Shown piece after piece: positions 44,775 to 52,021 of a stretch of DNA of 64,000 nt. Below the pieces are notes generated by a model. The model was not told the DNA's origin. It did not search any database and saw nothing but the letters and a program-made list of their open reading frames with translations. Both the position numbers and the translations under genes were made by a program. Every line of letters begins with the position of its first letter. Position 1 is the stretch's first letter. The stretch is from CALEMW01 sp964343835 (lineage in GTDB: Bacteria; Krumholzibacteriota; Krumholzibacteriia; LZORAL124-64-63), in contig CAYFKR010000002.1 of the NCBI GenBank assembly GCA_964343835.1, forward strand, positions 124,001 to 188,000, written 5' to 3'.

Positions 44775-46321
44775 GCGGGCCGCCGCCGATCCACGCCGAG
44801 CTTCCGCATGCGGCTCTGCAGGGTGGTGGGCTTGAGGCCCAGCAGGGCCGCGGCGCCGTCGTCGCCGTAGATCTTGCCGCCGGTGCTCTTCAGGGCCTTC
44901 ACCAGGTGCCGGCGCTCCATCTCGCGCATGGGCAGCACCTCGTCGGGCAGGGCCGGTTCCTCCGGCGCGGTCCGGGGACGCCGGCGTCCCTCCACGGCCA
45001 CCGTCGGCGCCTCCAGCACGCCCTCCGGCACCAGGATCGTCGCCCGCTCCAGCACGTTCACGAGCTGCCGCACGTTGCCGGGCCAGTCCTCGGCGCGCAG
45101 GGTGCGCAGGGCGCGGTCGGAGAGGCGCCAGGGTCCGCGTCCGGTGCGGCGGGCGATGCGGTCGAGCTGGCCGGTGGCGATGACCTCCACGTCCTCCGGG
45201 CGATCCCGCAGGGGCGGGACCTCCAGGGGGAAGACGTCGAGGCGGTAGAAGAGGTCCTCGCGGAAGTCGCCCTTGCGGACGGCGGCCTCCAGGTCGCGGT
45301 GGGTGGCCGCCAGGATCCGCACGTCAACCTTCACGGGACGGTCCGAGCCCACGGGCTCGAAGGTGCCCTCCTGGAGCACGCGCAGCAGCTTGGCCTGGGC
45401 GGCCAGGGGCATGTCGCCGATCTCGTCGAGCAGCAGCGTGCCGCCGTTGGCGGCGAGGAAGCGGCCCGGCCGGTCGCGGTCGGCACCGGAGAAGGCGCCC
45501 TTCACGTGACCGAAGAGTTCGCTTTCGATGAGGGTCTCGGGGATGGCGGCGCAGTTGAGCTGCAGGAAGGGCTCGTCGCGGCGGGGGCTCCAGTCGTGCA
45601 GGGCCCGGGCCAGGACCTCCTTGCCCGTGCCCGTCTCGCCGCGGATCAGGACGGGGGCGTCGGCCGACGCCACCTGCCTGGCCTGCACCACGAGACGTCG
45701 CATGGCCGGGGACAGGCTGTGCTCCAGCAGCCCTGTGGCCTCCGTGCCGCCCCCGGCCGATTCCTGTAGAACCCTGCTGCGCTCCTCGAGCAGGTCGCGC
45801 TGTCGCTGGAGCAGCTCGGCCTGTTCGGCGTAGAGGAACGCCAGCGAGATGATGCGGCCGTACACTTCGGCCAGCTCCACGACCATGGGCTCGTAGGTGG
45901 CGCAGACGCTCCGGTCGAACGTCATGACCCCCAGCGTGCGGTCGCCCGCGTGCAGGGGCACCACCATGCACGAGTGCCCGTCGGGAAGGTCCACCACGCC
46001 GTCGTAGGGGTCTCCTTCCCCTCCGGCGTGATGGTCCTCCGTCAGCACCTGGGCCCGTCGCTCCTCCAGGGCCCGGCGCAGGGTCGGGTGCTCGACGAGC
46101 CGCAGGCTGTGACTGCGCACGGCGTCGTCGGCCAGGGGACCCCGGGCCGCGAGGACCCGCAGGGAATGCTCCTCCAGCCCGAGCACCACCGCGAGATCGT
46201 GAGGCACGAGTTGCCCCAGGGATTCCAGGGCTCGTTCCAGTACGTCTGCGATGGACCCGGGACGCCCGGCGAGATCCGTCAGGGCCTTGAGGTCCCGTGT
46301 CGCGTCGAAGAGACCGTCCAT
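44771..46321 (-). CDS. GAF-domain sigma-54-dependent transcriptional activator
   Basis: The 516-residue regulator has an N-terminal GAF sensor domain (about residues 20-165) and a short coiled linker. The AAA+ domain carries Walker A GETGTGKE (228-235), the sigma-54 contact loop GAFSGA (275-280, Ser in place of the usual Thr), Walker B LLLDEIGD (296-303) and DVRILAATHRDL. A Fis-type helix-turn-helix at the end (GAAALLGLKPTTLQSRMRKLG) resembles that of FhlA/NorR. It probably senses a small molecule or redox signal. It is divergent from dps, which has a -24/-12 promoter, so dps is the likely target. The ATG at 46321 has GGAGG upstream. Confidence 0.9.
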   Translation of the reverse strand: MDGLFDATRDLKALTDLAGRPGSIADVLERALESLGQLVPHDLAVVLGLEEHSLRVLAARGPLADDAVRSHSLRLVEHPTLRRALEERRAQVLTEDHHAGGEGDPYDGVVDLPDGHSCMVVPLHAGDRTLGVMTFDRSVCATYEPMVVELAEVYGRIISLAFLYAEQAELLQRQRDLLEERSRVLQESAGGGTEATGLLEHSLSPAMRRLVVQARQVASADAPVLIRGETGTGKEVLARALHDWSPRRDEPFLQLNCAAIPETLIESELFGHVKGAFSGADRDRPGRFLAANGGTLLLDEIGDMPLAAQAKLLRVLQEGTFEPVGSDRPVKVDVRILAATHRDLEAAVRKGDFREDLFYRLDVFPLEVPPLRDRPEDVEVIATGQLDRIARRTGRGPWRLSDRALRTLRAEDWPGNVRQLVNVLERATILVPEGVLEAPTVAVEGRRRPRTAPEEPALPDEVLPMREMERRHLVKALKSTGGKIYGDDGAAALLGLKPTTLQSRMRKLGVDRRRPA

Positions 46322-46348
46322 GGCTCACCTCCAACGGAATTTCGGTAT

Positions 46349-46360
46349 AATAACGTTATT
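46349..46360. promoter_or_regulatory. Candidate activator-binding site(s) between activator and dps genes
   Basis: AATAACGTTATT is a perfect 12-base palindrome about 100 bases upstream of the sigma-54 promoter, flanked on both sides by ATTTCGGT copies. The position suits an enhancer for dps and also lies close to the activator start, allowing autoregulation. Confidence 0.45.
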
Positions 46361-46460
46361 TCGGTTTACTGTCAACCATATTTCGTTGTCTCACAACACA
46401 CACAACATCATTACATCCATAACCACCTGTAACTATGCAACTTAATATTTTCTCCAAATA

Positions 46461-46477
46461 TGGCACACACCATGCAA
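46461..46477 (+). promoter_or_regulatory. Sigma-54 (-24/-12) promoter of dps
   Basis: TGGCACACACCATGCAA matches the sigma-54 consensus. The invariant GG (46462-46463) and GC (46474-46475) are separated by exactly 10 bases and the -24 block TGGCAC is perfect. It lies 65 bases before the dps start codon. Confidence 0.75.
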
Positions 46478-46541
46478 TACACAGCGCAGGTAAACGACAC
46501 GGCCCCCAGGGCCATGACAGGACGATAGAAAGGACAGAACC

Positions 46542-46985
46542 ATGAAGAACCCCGCGATCGTGAACGACCTGAACGCCCTGCTCGCCGATTCCATCGTGTT
46601 CGCCCAGAAGCTGCACCACTTCCACTGGCGCGTGCGCGGCGAGAGCTTCTTCCAGCTCCACGCCCGGTTCGAGGAGCTCTACGACCGCTTCGGCGACGTG
46701 TCCGACGAGCTGGCCGAGCGGATCCTGATGATCGGCGGCGCTCCCCTTGCCGGGCTCCGGCAGGCCCTGGAGCTCTCCCGCATCGACGAGGACGAGAGCG
46801 TGCCCGCCGCCCGCGACATGGTGATGGCCGTCCGCGCGGACATGGAGCACTTCCACGGTGCGTTCCGGGCCGCGTCGGACAAGGCCGACGAGGCGGGCGA
46901 CAAGGGCAGCGTCGGGATGCTCGACCCCCTGGCCGACGCCCTGGAGAAGGAGATGTGGATGATCGACGCTTGGCTCGACGCCTAG
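46542..46985 (+). CDS. dps: Dps-type ferritin (DNA-protection / iron-storage protein)
   Basis: The 147-residue protein has the Dps inter-subunit ferroxidase motif H-x11-H-x14-D-x3-E at His28, His40, Asp55 and Glu59, with FHWRVRG and FEELYDRFGD. It is expected to form a 12-subunit cage that oxidises iron with hydrogen peroxide and protects DNA. There is no Lys-rich N-terminal tail, so direct DNA binding may be weak. The gene has a sigma-54 promoter, AAAGGA before the ATG, and a strong terminator. The divergent sigma-54 activator is its probable regulator, an unusual control for dps. Confidence 0.92.
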   Translation: MKNPAIVNDLNALLADSIVFAQKLHHFHWRVRGESFFQLHARFEELYDRFGDVSDELAERILMIGGAPLAGLRQALELSRIDEDESVPAARDMVMAVRADMEHFHGAFRAASDKADEAGDKGSVGMLDPLADALEKEMWMIDAWLDA

Positions 46986-47033
46986 GCAACCCGCAGAGTC
47001 CCGTCCGCACACGCCACCTCGTGCGGGCGGGCG

Positions 47034-47065
47034 GCCGGCCCCCGATCCCGGGGGCCGGCTTTTTT
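47034..47065 (+). terminator. Rho-independent terminator of dps
   Basis: A perfect 11-base-pair stem (GCCGGCCCCCG and complement) with a 4-base loop is followed by six T. Confidence 0.9.
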
Positions 47066-47163
47066 ATCGCCACGCAAAAACAGGAGAAAGCTTGTCACGT
47101 TTCCCTCCCGGTGTTCGTAGCTTGTCCGAACCCCCGCACCGACACGAACACCGGAGGACGACC

Positions 47164-47967
47164 ATGATCCGACGCACCCAGGCCGCGGCACTCGCCCTGG
47201 CCCTCCTGCTGCCCGCCGCCGCCCTGGCCGCCGGGCAGGTCGGCGAACCCGCCGCCGACTTCAGCCTGACCGATACCAACGGCATGACCCAGGTCCTTTC
47301 CGACCACCTCGGCGAGGTGATCTACCTCTTCCCCGTGGGGCACGGCTGAAGCAGCTGTCGCGCAGCGGCTCCCGGGACGGAGTCCATGATGCAGTCCTAC
47401 GCCGGTTCCCCCGTCGTCGCCTTCGCGCCGGAGATGTGGAACGGCTCGCTGGCCCAGTGCAACTCGTTCATCTCGGCCACGGGGATCACCTACCCCATGC
47501 TCCGCAACGCCGGTTCGGCGGGCCTCGGCTCCTCGTACTCGGTGTCGTGGGACGTGAGTTTCGTGATCGACGCCGAGGGCCTGATCGTCTACCGCGCCAA
47601 CGGATTCAACCGCACGGCCGTGGAAGCGGCCATCGACGCGGCCCTCGACGCCATGACCACCGACGTGCCCAACGCCGACGCCTTCCGTCTGCACGCGGCG
47701 CGCCCCAACCCCTTCAACCCGTCCACGACCATCGCCTGGACCATGAACGACGCCTCCGGCATGTCCCGGGTCCGCGTGGACATCCACGACGTGCGCGGCC
47801 GTCGCCTGACGCGTCTGCTGGACGGCGACCTGGCCGGCGGGCGCGAGCACTCCGTCCGTTGGGATGGCACCGACGCCTCGGGCCGGATCGTGGAGAGCGG
47901 AACCTACATCGCGACGGTGGAGGTGGACGGCCGCCGGCAGTCCCGCTTCCTGACCCTCGTCAAGTGA
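47164..47967 (+). CDS. Secreted redoxin selenoprotein with T9SS-type C-terminal domain (Sec codon TGA at 47347-47349)
   Basis: Reading from the ATG at 47164 (GGAGGACG upstream) through one in-frame TGA gives 267 residues. Residues 1-22 are a signal peptide. Residues 25-165 are an AhpC/TlpA-like redoxin fold (EPAADFSLTDTNG, VIYLFPVGHG-U-SSCR, WDVSFVIDAEGLIVYRANG). Sec62 takes the first position of the CxxC motif. Residues about 175-267 are a sorting domain (ARPNPFNPSTTIAW, WDGTDASGRIVESGTYIA, final LVK). The same fold resumes in frame after the TGA, and a SECIS-like hairpin lies 18-36 bases downstream. It heads an operon with a TlpA thioredoxin (14 bases later) and an outer-membrane protein. 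A surface-directed selenocysteine redoxin is unusual. Its substrate is unknown. Confidence 0.88.
47367..47385 (+). promoter_or_regulatory. Bacterial SECIS-like hairpin of the secreted redoxin gene
   Basis: CTCC and GGAG, extended by GG/CC after one bulged T, enclose the loop CGGGAC. The loop begins 24 bases after the TGA and has G at its second position, in line with bacterial SECIS geometry. Confidence 0.55.
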
Positions 47968-47981
47968 CCGGAAGGACGACC

Positions 47982-48500
47982 ATGACATCCAAGATGAACC
48001 GGGGAGCCGCCGCGATCCTGGCGGCGCTCCTCGCCCTGGGGGGCGCTGCCGTCGCTGCCGAGGAGATCGCCCCCGACTTCACCCTCCCCGACCTCAAGGG
48101 CGAGGACGTGACCCTGAGCGACGCGCTGGCCGACGGCCCCGTGGTCCTCGACTTCTGGGCCACCTGGTGCAAGCCGTGCCGCAAGGCCATGCCCAAGCTG
48201 CGGGACCTGGCCCGGGAATTCGCCGACGACGGCGTGACCGTGCTGGCGGTGAGCATCGACGACCCGCGCAGCCGGGCCAAGGTGGCGTCGACGGCGCGGT
48301 CGCTGGGCCTGGAGTCCCCGGTGCTGCTGGACGGCGACAAGACGGTGGCCTCGCTGTACCGGGTCCACTCCGTGCCCACCACCATCCTGATCGACCGGGA
48401 CGGCACCGTGGCGTCCGTCCACCGCGGGTACCGCGACGGCGACGAGGCCATCCTCGCCCGGGAGATCCGCGAGCTGCTGGCCGGAAGGGACGAACGATGA
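47982..48500 (+). CDS. TlpA-family exported thiol-disulfide thioredoxin
   Basis: The 172-residue protein has a signal peptide (to about residue 25, AVAAE), the TlpA/ResA N-terminal element APDFTLPDLKGEDVTLSD, the active site FWATWCKPCRKAMP (both cysteines encoded normally) and the cis-proline loop VHSVPTTILID. It should reduce disulfides in the periplasm. It lies 14 bases after the selenocysteine redoxin gene and overlaps the next gene by ATGA, so the three act together. The TlpA protein may supply electrons to the secreted selenoprotein or its clients (inference). Confidence 0.9.
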   Translation: MTSKMNRGAAAILAALLALGGAAVAAEEIAPDFTLPDLKGEDVTLSDALADGPVVLDFWATWCKPCRKAMPKLRDLAREFADDGVTVLAVSIDDPRSRAKVASTARSLGLESPVLLDGDKTVASLYRVHSVPTTILIDRDGTVASVHRGYRDGDEAILAREIRELLAGRDER

Positions 48501-50077
48501 CCGCCTCCGCGACGAGGGCCGCCCTCGCGGCGGCCCTGCTCGCCCTGCTGCTCGGCTCGGCCCCGGCCGCCCTGGCGGAGGGCCGCATCCAGGCCTCCAA
48601 CATCCTGATGCACCAGACGGGGCGTGATCCCCTGGCCCAGGCCGAGGACGGCACCCGGCTGTTCGACCGTGCCGTGGTGGACTACCTGGACGGAGGATTC
48701 CGGTTCGGCCTGCGCGCCGAGTCCTACCAGACCTCGGCGGCGGGGCGGGTGCGCGACGAGATCACCATGAAGTACGCCGAGTGGCGCCGTCGTGGGCTGA
48801 GCGTGCGGCTGGGCAACTCCTACGCCACCATCGGCCGCGGCCTGCTGCTGCGGGCCTACGAGTTGCCGGGCGTGATCCGCGAGGTGAACACCATCACCGA
48901 CACCAAGTACATGGACTCTCGGGACCTGGAAGGGGCCGTCGTCTCCGGATCGTTCGGACGGTTCGACGTGCTGGCCGTGTCGGGCCGCCCCCTCGCCTAC
49001 GACGACAACCCGCCCGGCCTGGAGGACTGGGGCCTGGTCCGGCGCGAGGGCACCGTCTCGGGGGGCCGCGTGGGCGCGGACCTGGGCCGGGGCGTGACCG
49101 TGGGCCACGGCTACATCAGGGCCGACGGCTTCCACCTCGAAGGCCGCGGCGGTCGGGAGGAGTACGCATCGGTGGACGTGGCCCTGGAGGGTTCACGCCT
49201 GCTGCCTCACTTGGCCGACGCCGGCTGGGACGCCCGGGCGTACGTGGAGTATGCGGCCCGCTCGTGGTCGCCCCTGGCCGACGCCCCGAGCACCAACGCC
49301 GCCGACCCCCACGCCCTGTACACGGCCGTGGAGCTTGGCCGGGGCCGCTGGGGCCTGAGCTGGGAGACCAAGCACTACCGCGACTTCGACCTGCCCTTCA
49401 ACGACGCCCCCAACCTGGTGCCGGAGCTGTCGCCGTCGCTGGTGAACCGGCGCTCCCACTTCCTGATCGCCGACGACGAACGCGGCCACCAGGTCAGCCT
49501 GTCGGGCGCCTTGGCCGGCGACTGGTTCGTGAACGCCGTCCGGGCGGCGTCGCGCATCGGCGACGACGACCCCCTGCGCTACCGCCTGACCTACCTGGAA
49601 GCGTCGAGTCCGCCCTTCGACCCGCTGCGGGTGACGGTCTTCCTGGCCGAGGGCCGCGACGACCTGGAGTTCCTGGAGCGCCACCGCACGGCGGGCCTGG
49701 GCCTGGAGCGCGATCTGGACGACCTCCATGCCCTCCACGTGAGCCTGGAGGCCCAGACCGTCGAACGGCCCGACGCCACCGAGACCCACCATGACGCCCT
49801 GGCGTCCGTGGGCGTCAGCCGCGCCGGCGTGGGATCGGTGACCCTGACCCTCGAGCTCTCCGACGACCCCGAGCAGACCGACGACCCCTTCACCCTCGAG
49901 GTGGAGACGGAGCGCCGCCGCTGGCTCGGCCTGACCGCCGTCGCCCTGCTGGACCGCCACCACGAGCTGACGGTCTTCGCCGGCAAGCGCCGGGGCGGCA
50001 CCGCCTGCACGTCGGGGACCTGCTACCTGGTGCCGGACTTCTCCGGCGTCGAGGTCCGGCTGGCCAGCCGGTTCTGA
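48497..50077 (+). CDS. Outer-membrane protein, DUF6029-like
   Basis: The 526-residue protein has a signal peptide (cleavage near ALAEG). A beta-rich body with many alternating aromatic strands follows (RRRGLSVRLGNSYATIGRGL, LSWETKHYRDFDLPFND), and it ends in Phe (VRLASRF), as expected for an outer-membrane barrel. The Ile-Gly-Arg-Gly-Leu and KHYRDF segments recall DUF6029 proteins of the FCB group, which are often found next to TlpA or Omp28 genes. A CTSGTC cysteine pair lies in the last 25 residues and could be a redox client site. Its start overlaps the TlpA stop (ATGA). Function is not known. Confidence 0.72.
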   Translation: MTASATRAALAAALLALLLGSAPAALAEGRIQASNILMHQTGRDPLAQAEDGTRLFDRAVVDYLDGGFRFGLRAESYQTSAAGRVRDEITMKYAEWRRRGLSVRLGNSYATIGRGLLLRAYELPGVIREVNTITDTKYMDSRDLEGAVVSGSFGRFDVLAVSGRPLAYDDNPPGLEDWGLVRREGTVSGGRVGADLGRGVTVGHGYIRADGFHLEGRGGREEYASVDVALEGSRLLPHLADAGWDARAYVEYAARSWSPLADAPSTNAADPHALYTAVELGRGRWGLSWETKHYRDFDLPFNDAPNLVPELSPSLVNRRSHFLIADDERGHQVSLSGALAGDWFVNAVRAASRIGDDDPLRYRLTYLEASSPPFDPLRVTVFLAEGRDDLEFLERHRTAGLGLERDLDDLHALHVSLEAQTVERPDATETHHDALASVGVSRAGVGSVTLTLELSDDPEQTDDPFTLEVETERRRWLGLTAVALLDRHHELTVFAGKRRGGTACTSGTCYLVPDFSGVEVRLASRF

Positions 50078-50104
50078 CCACCGCGTTCGCATCGACACCA
50101 CCGG

Positions 50105-50144
50105 GCACGAAAAAGCCCGCCTCCCGAAGGAGGCGGGCTCGTGC
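50105..50144. terminator. Bidirectional terminator between redox operon and RRM gene
   Basis: An 11-base-pair stem AGCCCGCCTCC with a CGAA loop is flanked by GCACG/CGTGC. On the minus strand it is followed by TTTTT, giving a standard terminator for the RRM gene; on the plus strand it ends the redox operon. Confidence 0.8.
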
Positions 50145-50177
50145 GCGGGCATGGGCCCGGCGTCGACGTCGCGGTCG

Positions 50178-50474
50178 TTACCAGCCGCGGCCGCCGCCGC
50201 CACCGTAGCCGCCACCGCCACCGGTGCGGCGGGGGCGCTCCTGGGCCTCGTTCACGCGGAGCGGACGGCCGCCCATCTCGTGACCGTCGAGGGCCGACAT
50301 GGCCTTGGTGGCGCCATCGTCGTCCATCTCCACGAAACCGAAACCGCGGGGGCGGCCGGTCTCACGGTCGTTGATCAGGGCCACGGACTCCACGGTCCCG
50401 TGCTGAGCGAACAGCTGGGTGACCTCGTCCTCGGTCGCACTCCAGGGCAGGTTGCCCACGTACAGCTTCTTCAT
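50178..50474 (-). CDS. RRM-type RNA-binding protein with Gly-rich tail
   Basis: The 98-residue protein is a single RNA-recognition motif. RNP2 is KLYVGNLPW at residues 3-11 and RNP1 is RGFGFVEM at about residues 43-50, followed by a glycine/arginine tail (GGGGGYGGGGGRGW). Such glycine-rich RRM proteins in bacteria act as RNA chaperones, often at low temperature. The gene is monocistronic, with a terminator at 50105-50144 and a 172-base leader region upstream. The translation start at 50474 is set by the family N-terminus MKKLYVGNL. Confidence 0.92.
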   Translation of the reverse strand: MKKLYVGNLPWSATEDEVTQLFAQHGTVESVALINDRETGRPRGFGFVEMDDDGATKAMSALDGHEMGGRPLRVNEAQERPRRTGGGGGYGGGGGRGW

Positions 50475-50646
50475 GATTCCATCATCTTTCAGTGCCGGCT
50501 ATCCGGCGAGTCGAGCACCCGTGGACCGCCGGCTCAATCCGGGGGGCCCCAGGTGCATCCATACCTATCCGGCCGTTGCCGGACCGCAACAACGTAAGCG
50601 TTCACAGCCGAGATGCCAGAAAAAAGGTCGGAAGGCCCGATCCGGG

Positions 50647-51909
50647 CTACCAGTCCACGGCGGCGCGACGAACCGGCATGGTCATGCAGCGGCATCCGCC
50701 GCCGCCCCTGGCCAGCTCCTCGCCGTCGATGGTCACCACCGCGCGACCCTGGGCCGGCAACTCCGCCTTGCCGGCAATCACGTCGTCGGCGGAAATCACG
50801 GCGAAACCGTGCTTGTCCAGCTCCTCGATGGTGTGGACGTTGCGTCCGTAGCCCACCACCTGGCCCGGGGCCAGGGCGAAGAAATTGGTGCCCGAGTGCC
50901 ACTGTTCCCGCTCCTGGATCCAGGGATCGGTGTGGCCGCCGCAGGTCACCGTCTCGATGTCCATGCCCAGCTTGCGCAGCACGTCGGGGATGTGCTCCTC
51001 CTCCCGGATGGACCGCACCTTCCCCCCTTCCACGGCGATGTGGACCGTCTGCAGCCGGGTCGGGCGCATGATGACGGGCTCGTAGACCATGCAGGTATCG
51101 CGGTCCAGGAAGGTGAAGACCATGTCCAGGTGGATGAACGATTCGGGCTTGGAGGGTAGCTCCTGGACGATCACGTGGAGCTTGTCGCGGCGCTGGCGGA
51201 GCCGGTCCACCAGCCAGTCCACGGCCCGGGACGTGGTGCGGGCGCCGATGCCCACCAGGATCACGTCGTCGCGGGCCACCAGGACGTCGCCGCCCTCGAG
51301 GGAGAGGCCGTCGTGGGCGCCGGGCGAGTCGAGGGGGTTGAGGGTCGTCACCCCGAAGGCGGGATGGCGGTCGAAGATGGTCTCCATGATGAGCGCCTCG
51401 CGCTCGCGCACCGTGTTGGCCATGCGGCCCACCACCACGCCGCCGCCCACCGTCATGGACGAATCGCGCATGAAGAAGGCGTTGTGCAGGGGGCGCAGAG
51501 CGTAGCGCTCCTTGCTCAGGAACGCCGTCAGGGTGTCGGTACGCAGCAGGACGCCTTCGACGAGCTGGCGCGCGAGTTCGTCCACGTCCAGGGCGAGCAG
51601 GTCGTCGGCCAGCTCCGGCACGTTCTCGTTGCGGCAGATCCGCTGGATCAGGTGCTCGCGGACATGGGGATCGGTGATGGTTTCGCGCAGCAGGTCGCCC
51701 ATGTGCCACACGCGGGTGGTCCGCTCCAGCACACCCCGCAGCTGGGCGTGCTCGCGGGCGCTCACCTTGCCGCTGAGGATGTCGCTGTAGAGGGCGCGCT
51801 CGGCGTTGCCGGGGGTCATGTTCTCGATCTCGGGGCCCGGGGCGTGGACGATCACGCCCTCGAGGGAGCCGATCTCGGAATCGACGCGGACGTTCACCTT
51901 GTCGGTCAT
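50647..51909 (-). CDS. arcA: Arginine deiminase
   Basis: The 420-residue enzyme hydrolyses arginine to citrulline and ammonia. Family motifs are present: SEIGSLEGVIVHAPGPEI near the N-terminus, FMRDSSMTV (catalytic Asp), LEGGDVLV, FIHLDMVFTFLD (catalytic His) and the C-terminal GGGCRCMTMP with the nucleophile Cys408. The ATG at 51909 follows AGGAGAGG; the longer frame adds 13 residues. No ornithine carbamoyltransferase, carbamate kinase or ArcD antiporter is nearby, so the usual fermentative ADI operon is absent. A role in nitrogen supply or acid resistance is equally possible. Confidence 0.94.
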   Translation of the reverse strand: MTDKVNVRVDSEIGSLEGVIVHAPGPEIENMTPGNAERALYSDILSGKVSAREHAQLRGVLERTTRVWHMGDLLRETITDPHVREHLIQRICRNENVPELADDLLALDVDELARQLVEGVLLRTDTLTAFLSKERYALRPLHNAFFMRDSSMTVGGGVVVGRMANTVREREALIMETIFDRHPAFGVTTLNPLDSPGAHDGLSLEGGDVLVARDDVILVGIGARTTSRAVDWLVDRLRQRRDKLHVIVQELPSKPESFIHLDMVFTFLDRDTCMVYEPVIMRPTRLQTVHIAVEGGKVRSIREEEHIPDVLRKLGMDIETVTCGGHTDPWIQEREQWHSGTNFFALAPGQVVGYGRNVHTIEELDKHGFAVISADDVIAGKAELPAQGRAVVTIDGEELARGGGGCRCMTMPVRRAAVDW

Positions 51910-52021
51910 GGGATCCTCTCCTGGAACGGGATGTGGGCATGATCGCACCGGCCCGGCCGTTTGTCACGGTACGAGGACGGGGCCCCCGCTGGAGGCCCCG
52001 TCTCCCGGATCGTCATCCCCA

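Noticed and set aside
47092..47349. A short stand-alone 85-residue protein ending at the TGA of the secreted redoxin
   Set aside because: Its last residues are the front half of a redoxin active site and the fold continues in frame after the TGA, so the TGA is read as selenocysteine.
50634..50650. A terminator after arginine deiminase (GCCCG-GAT-CGGGC)
   Set aside because: Only five base pairs with a three-base loop, and the T run begins nine bases later, too weak to list.
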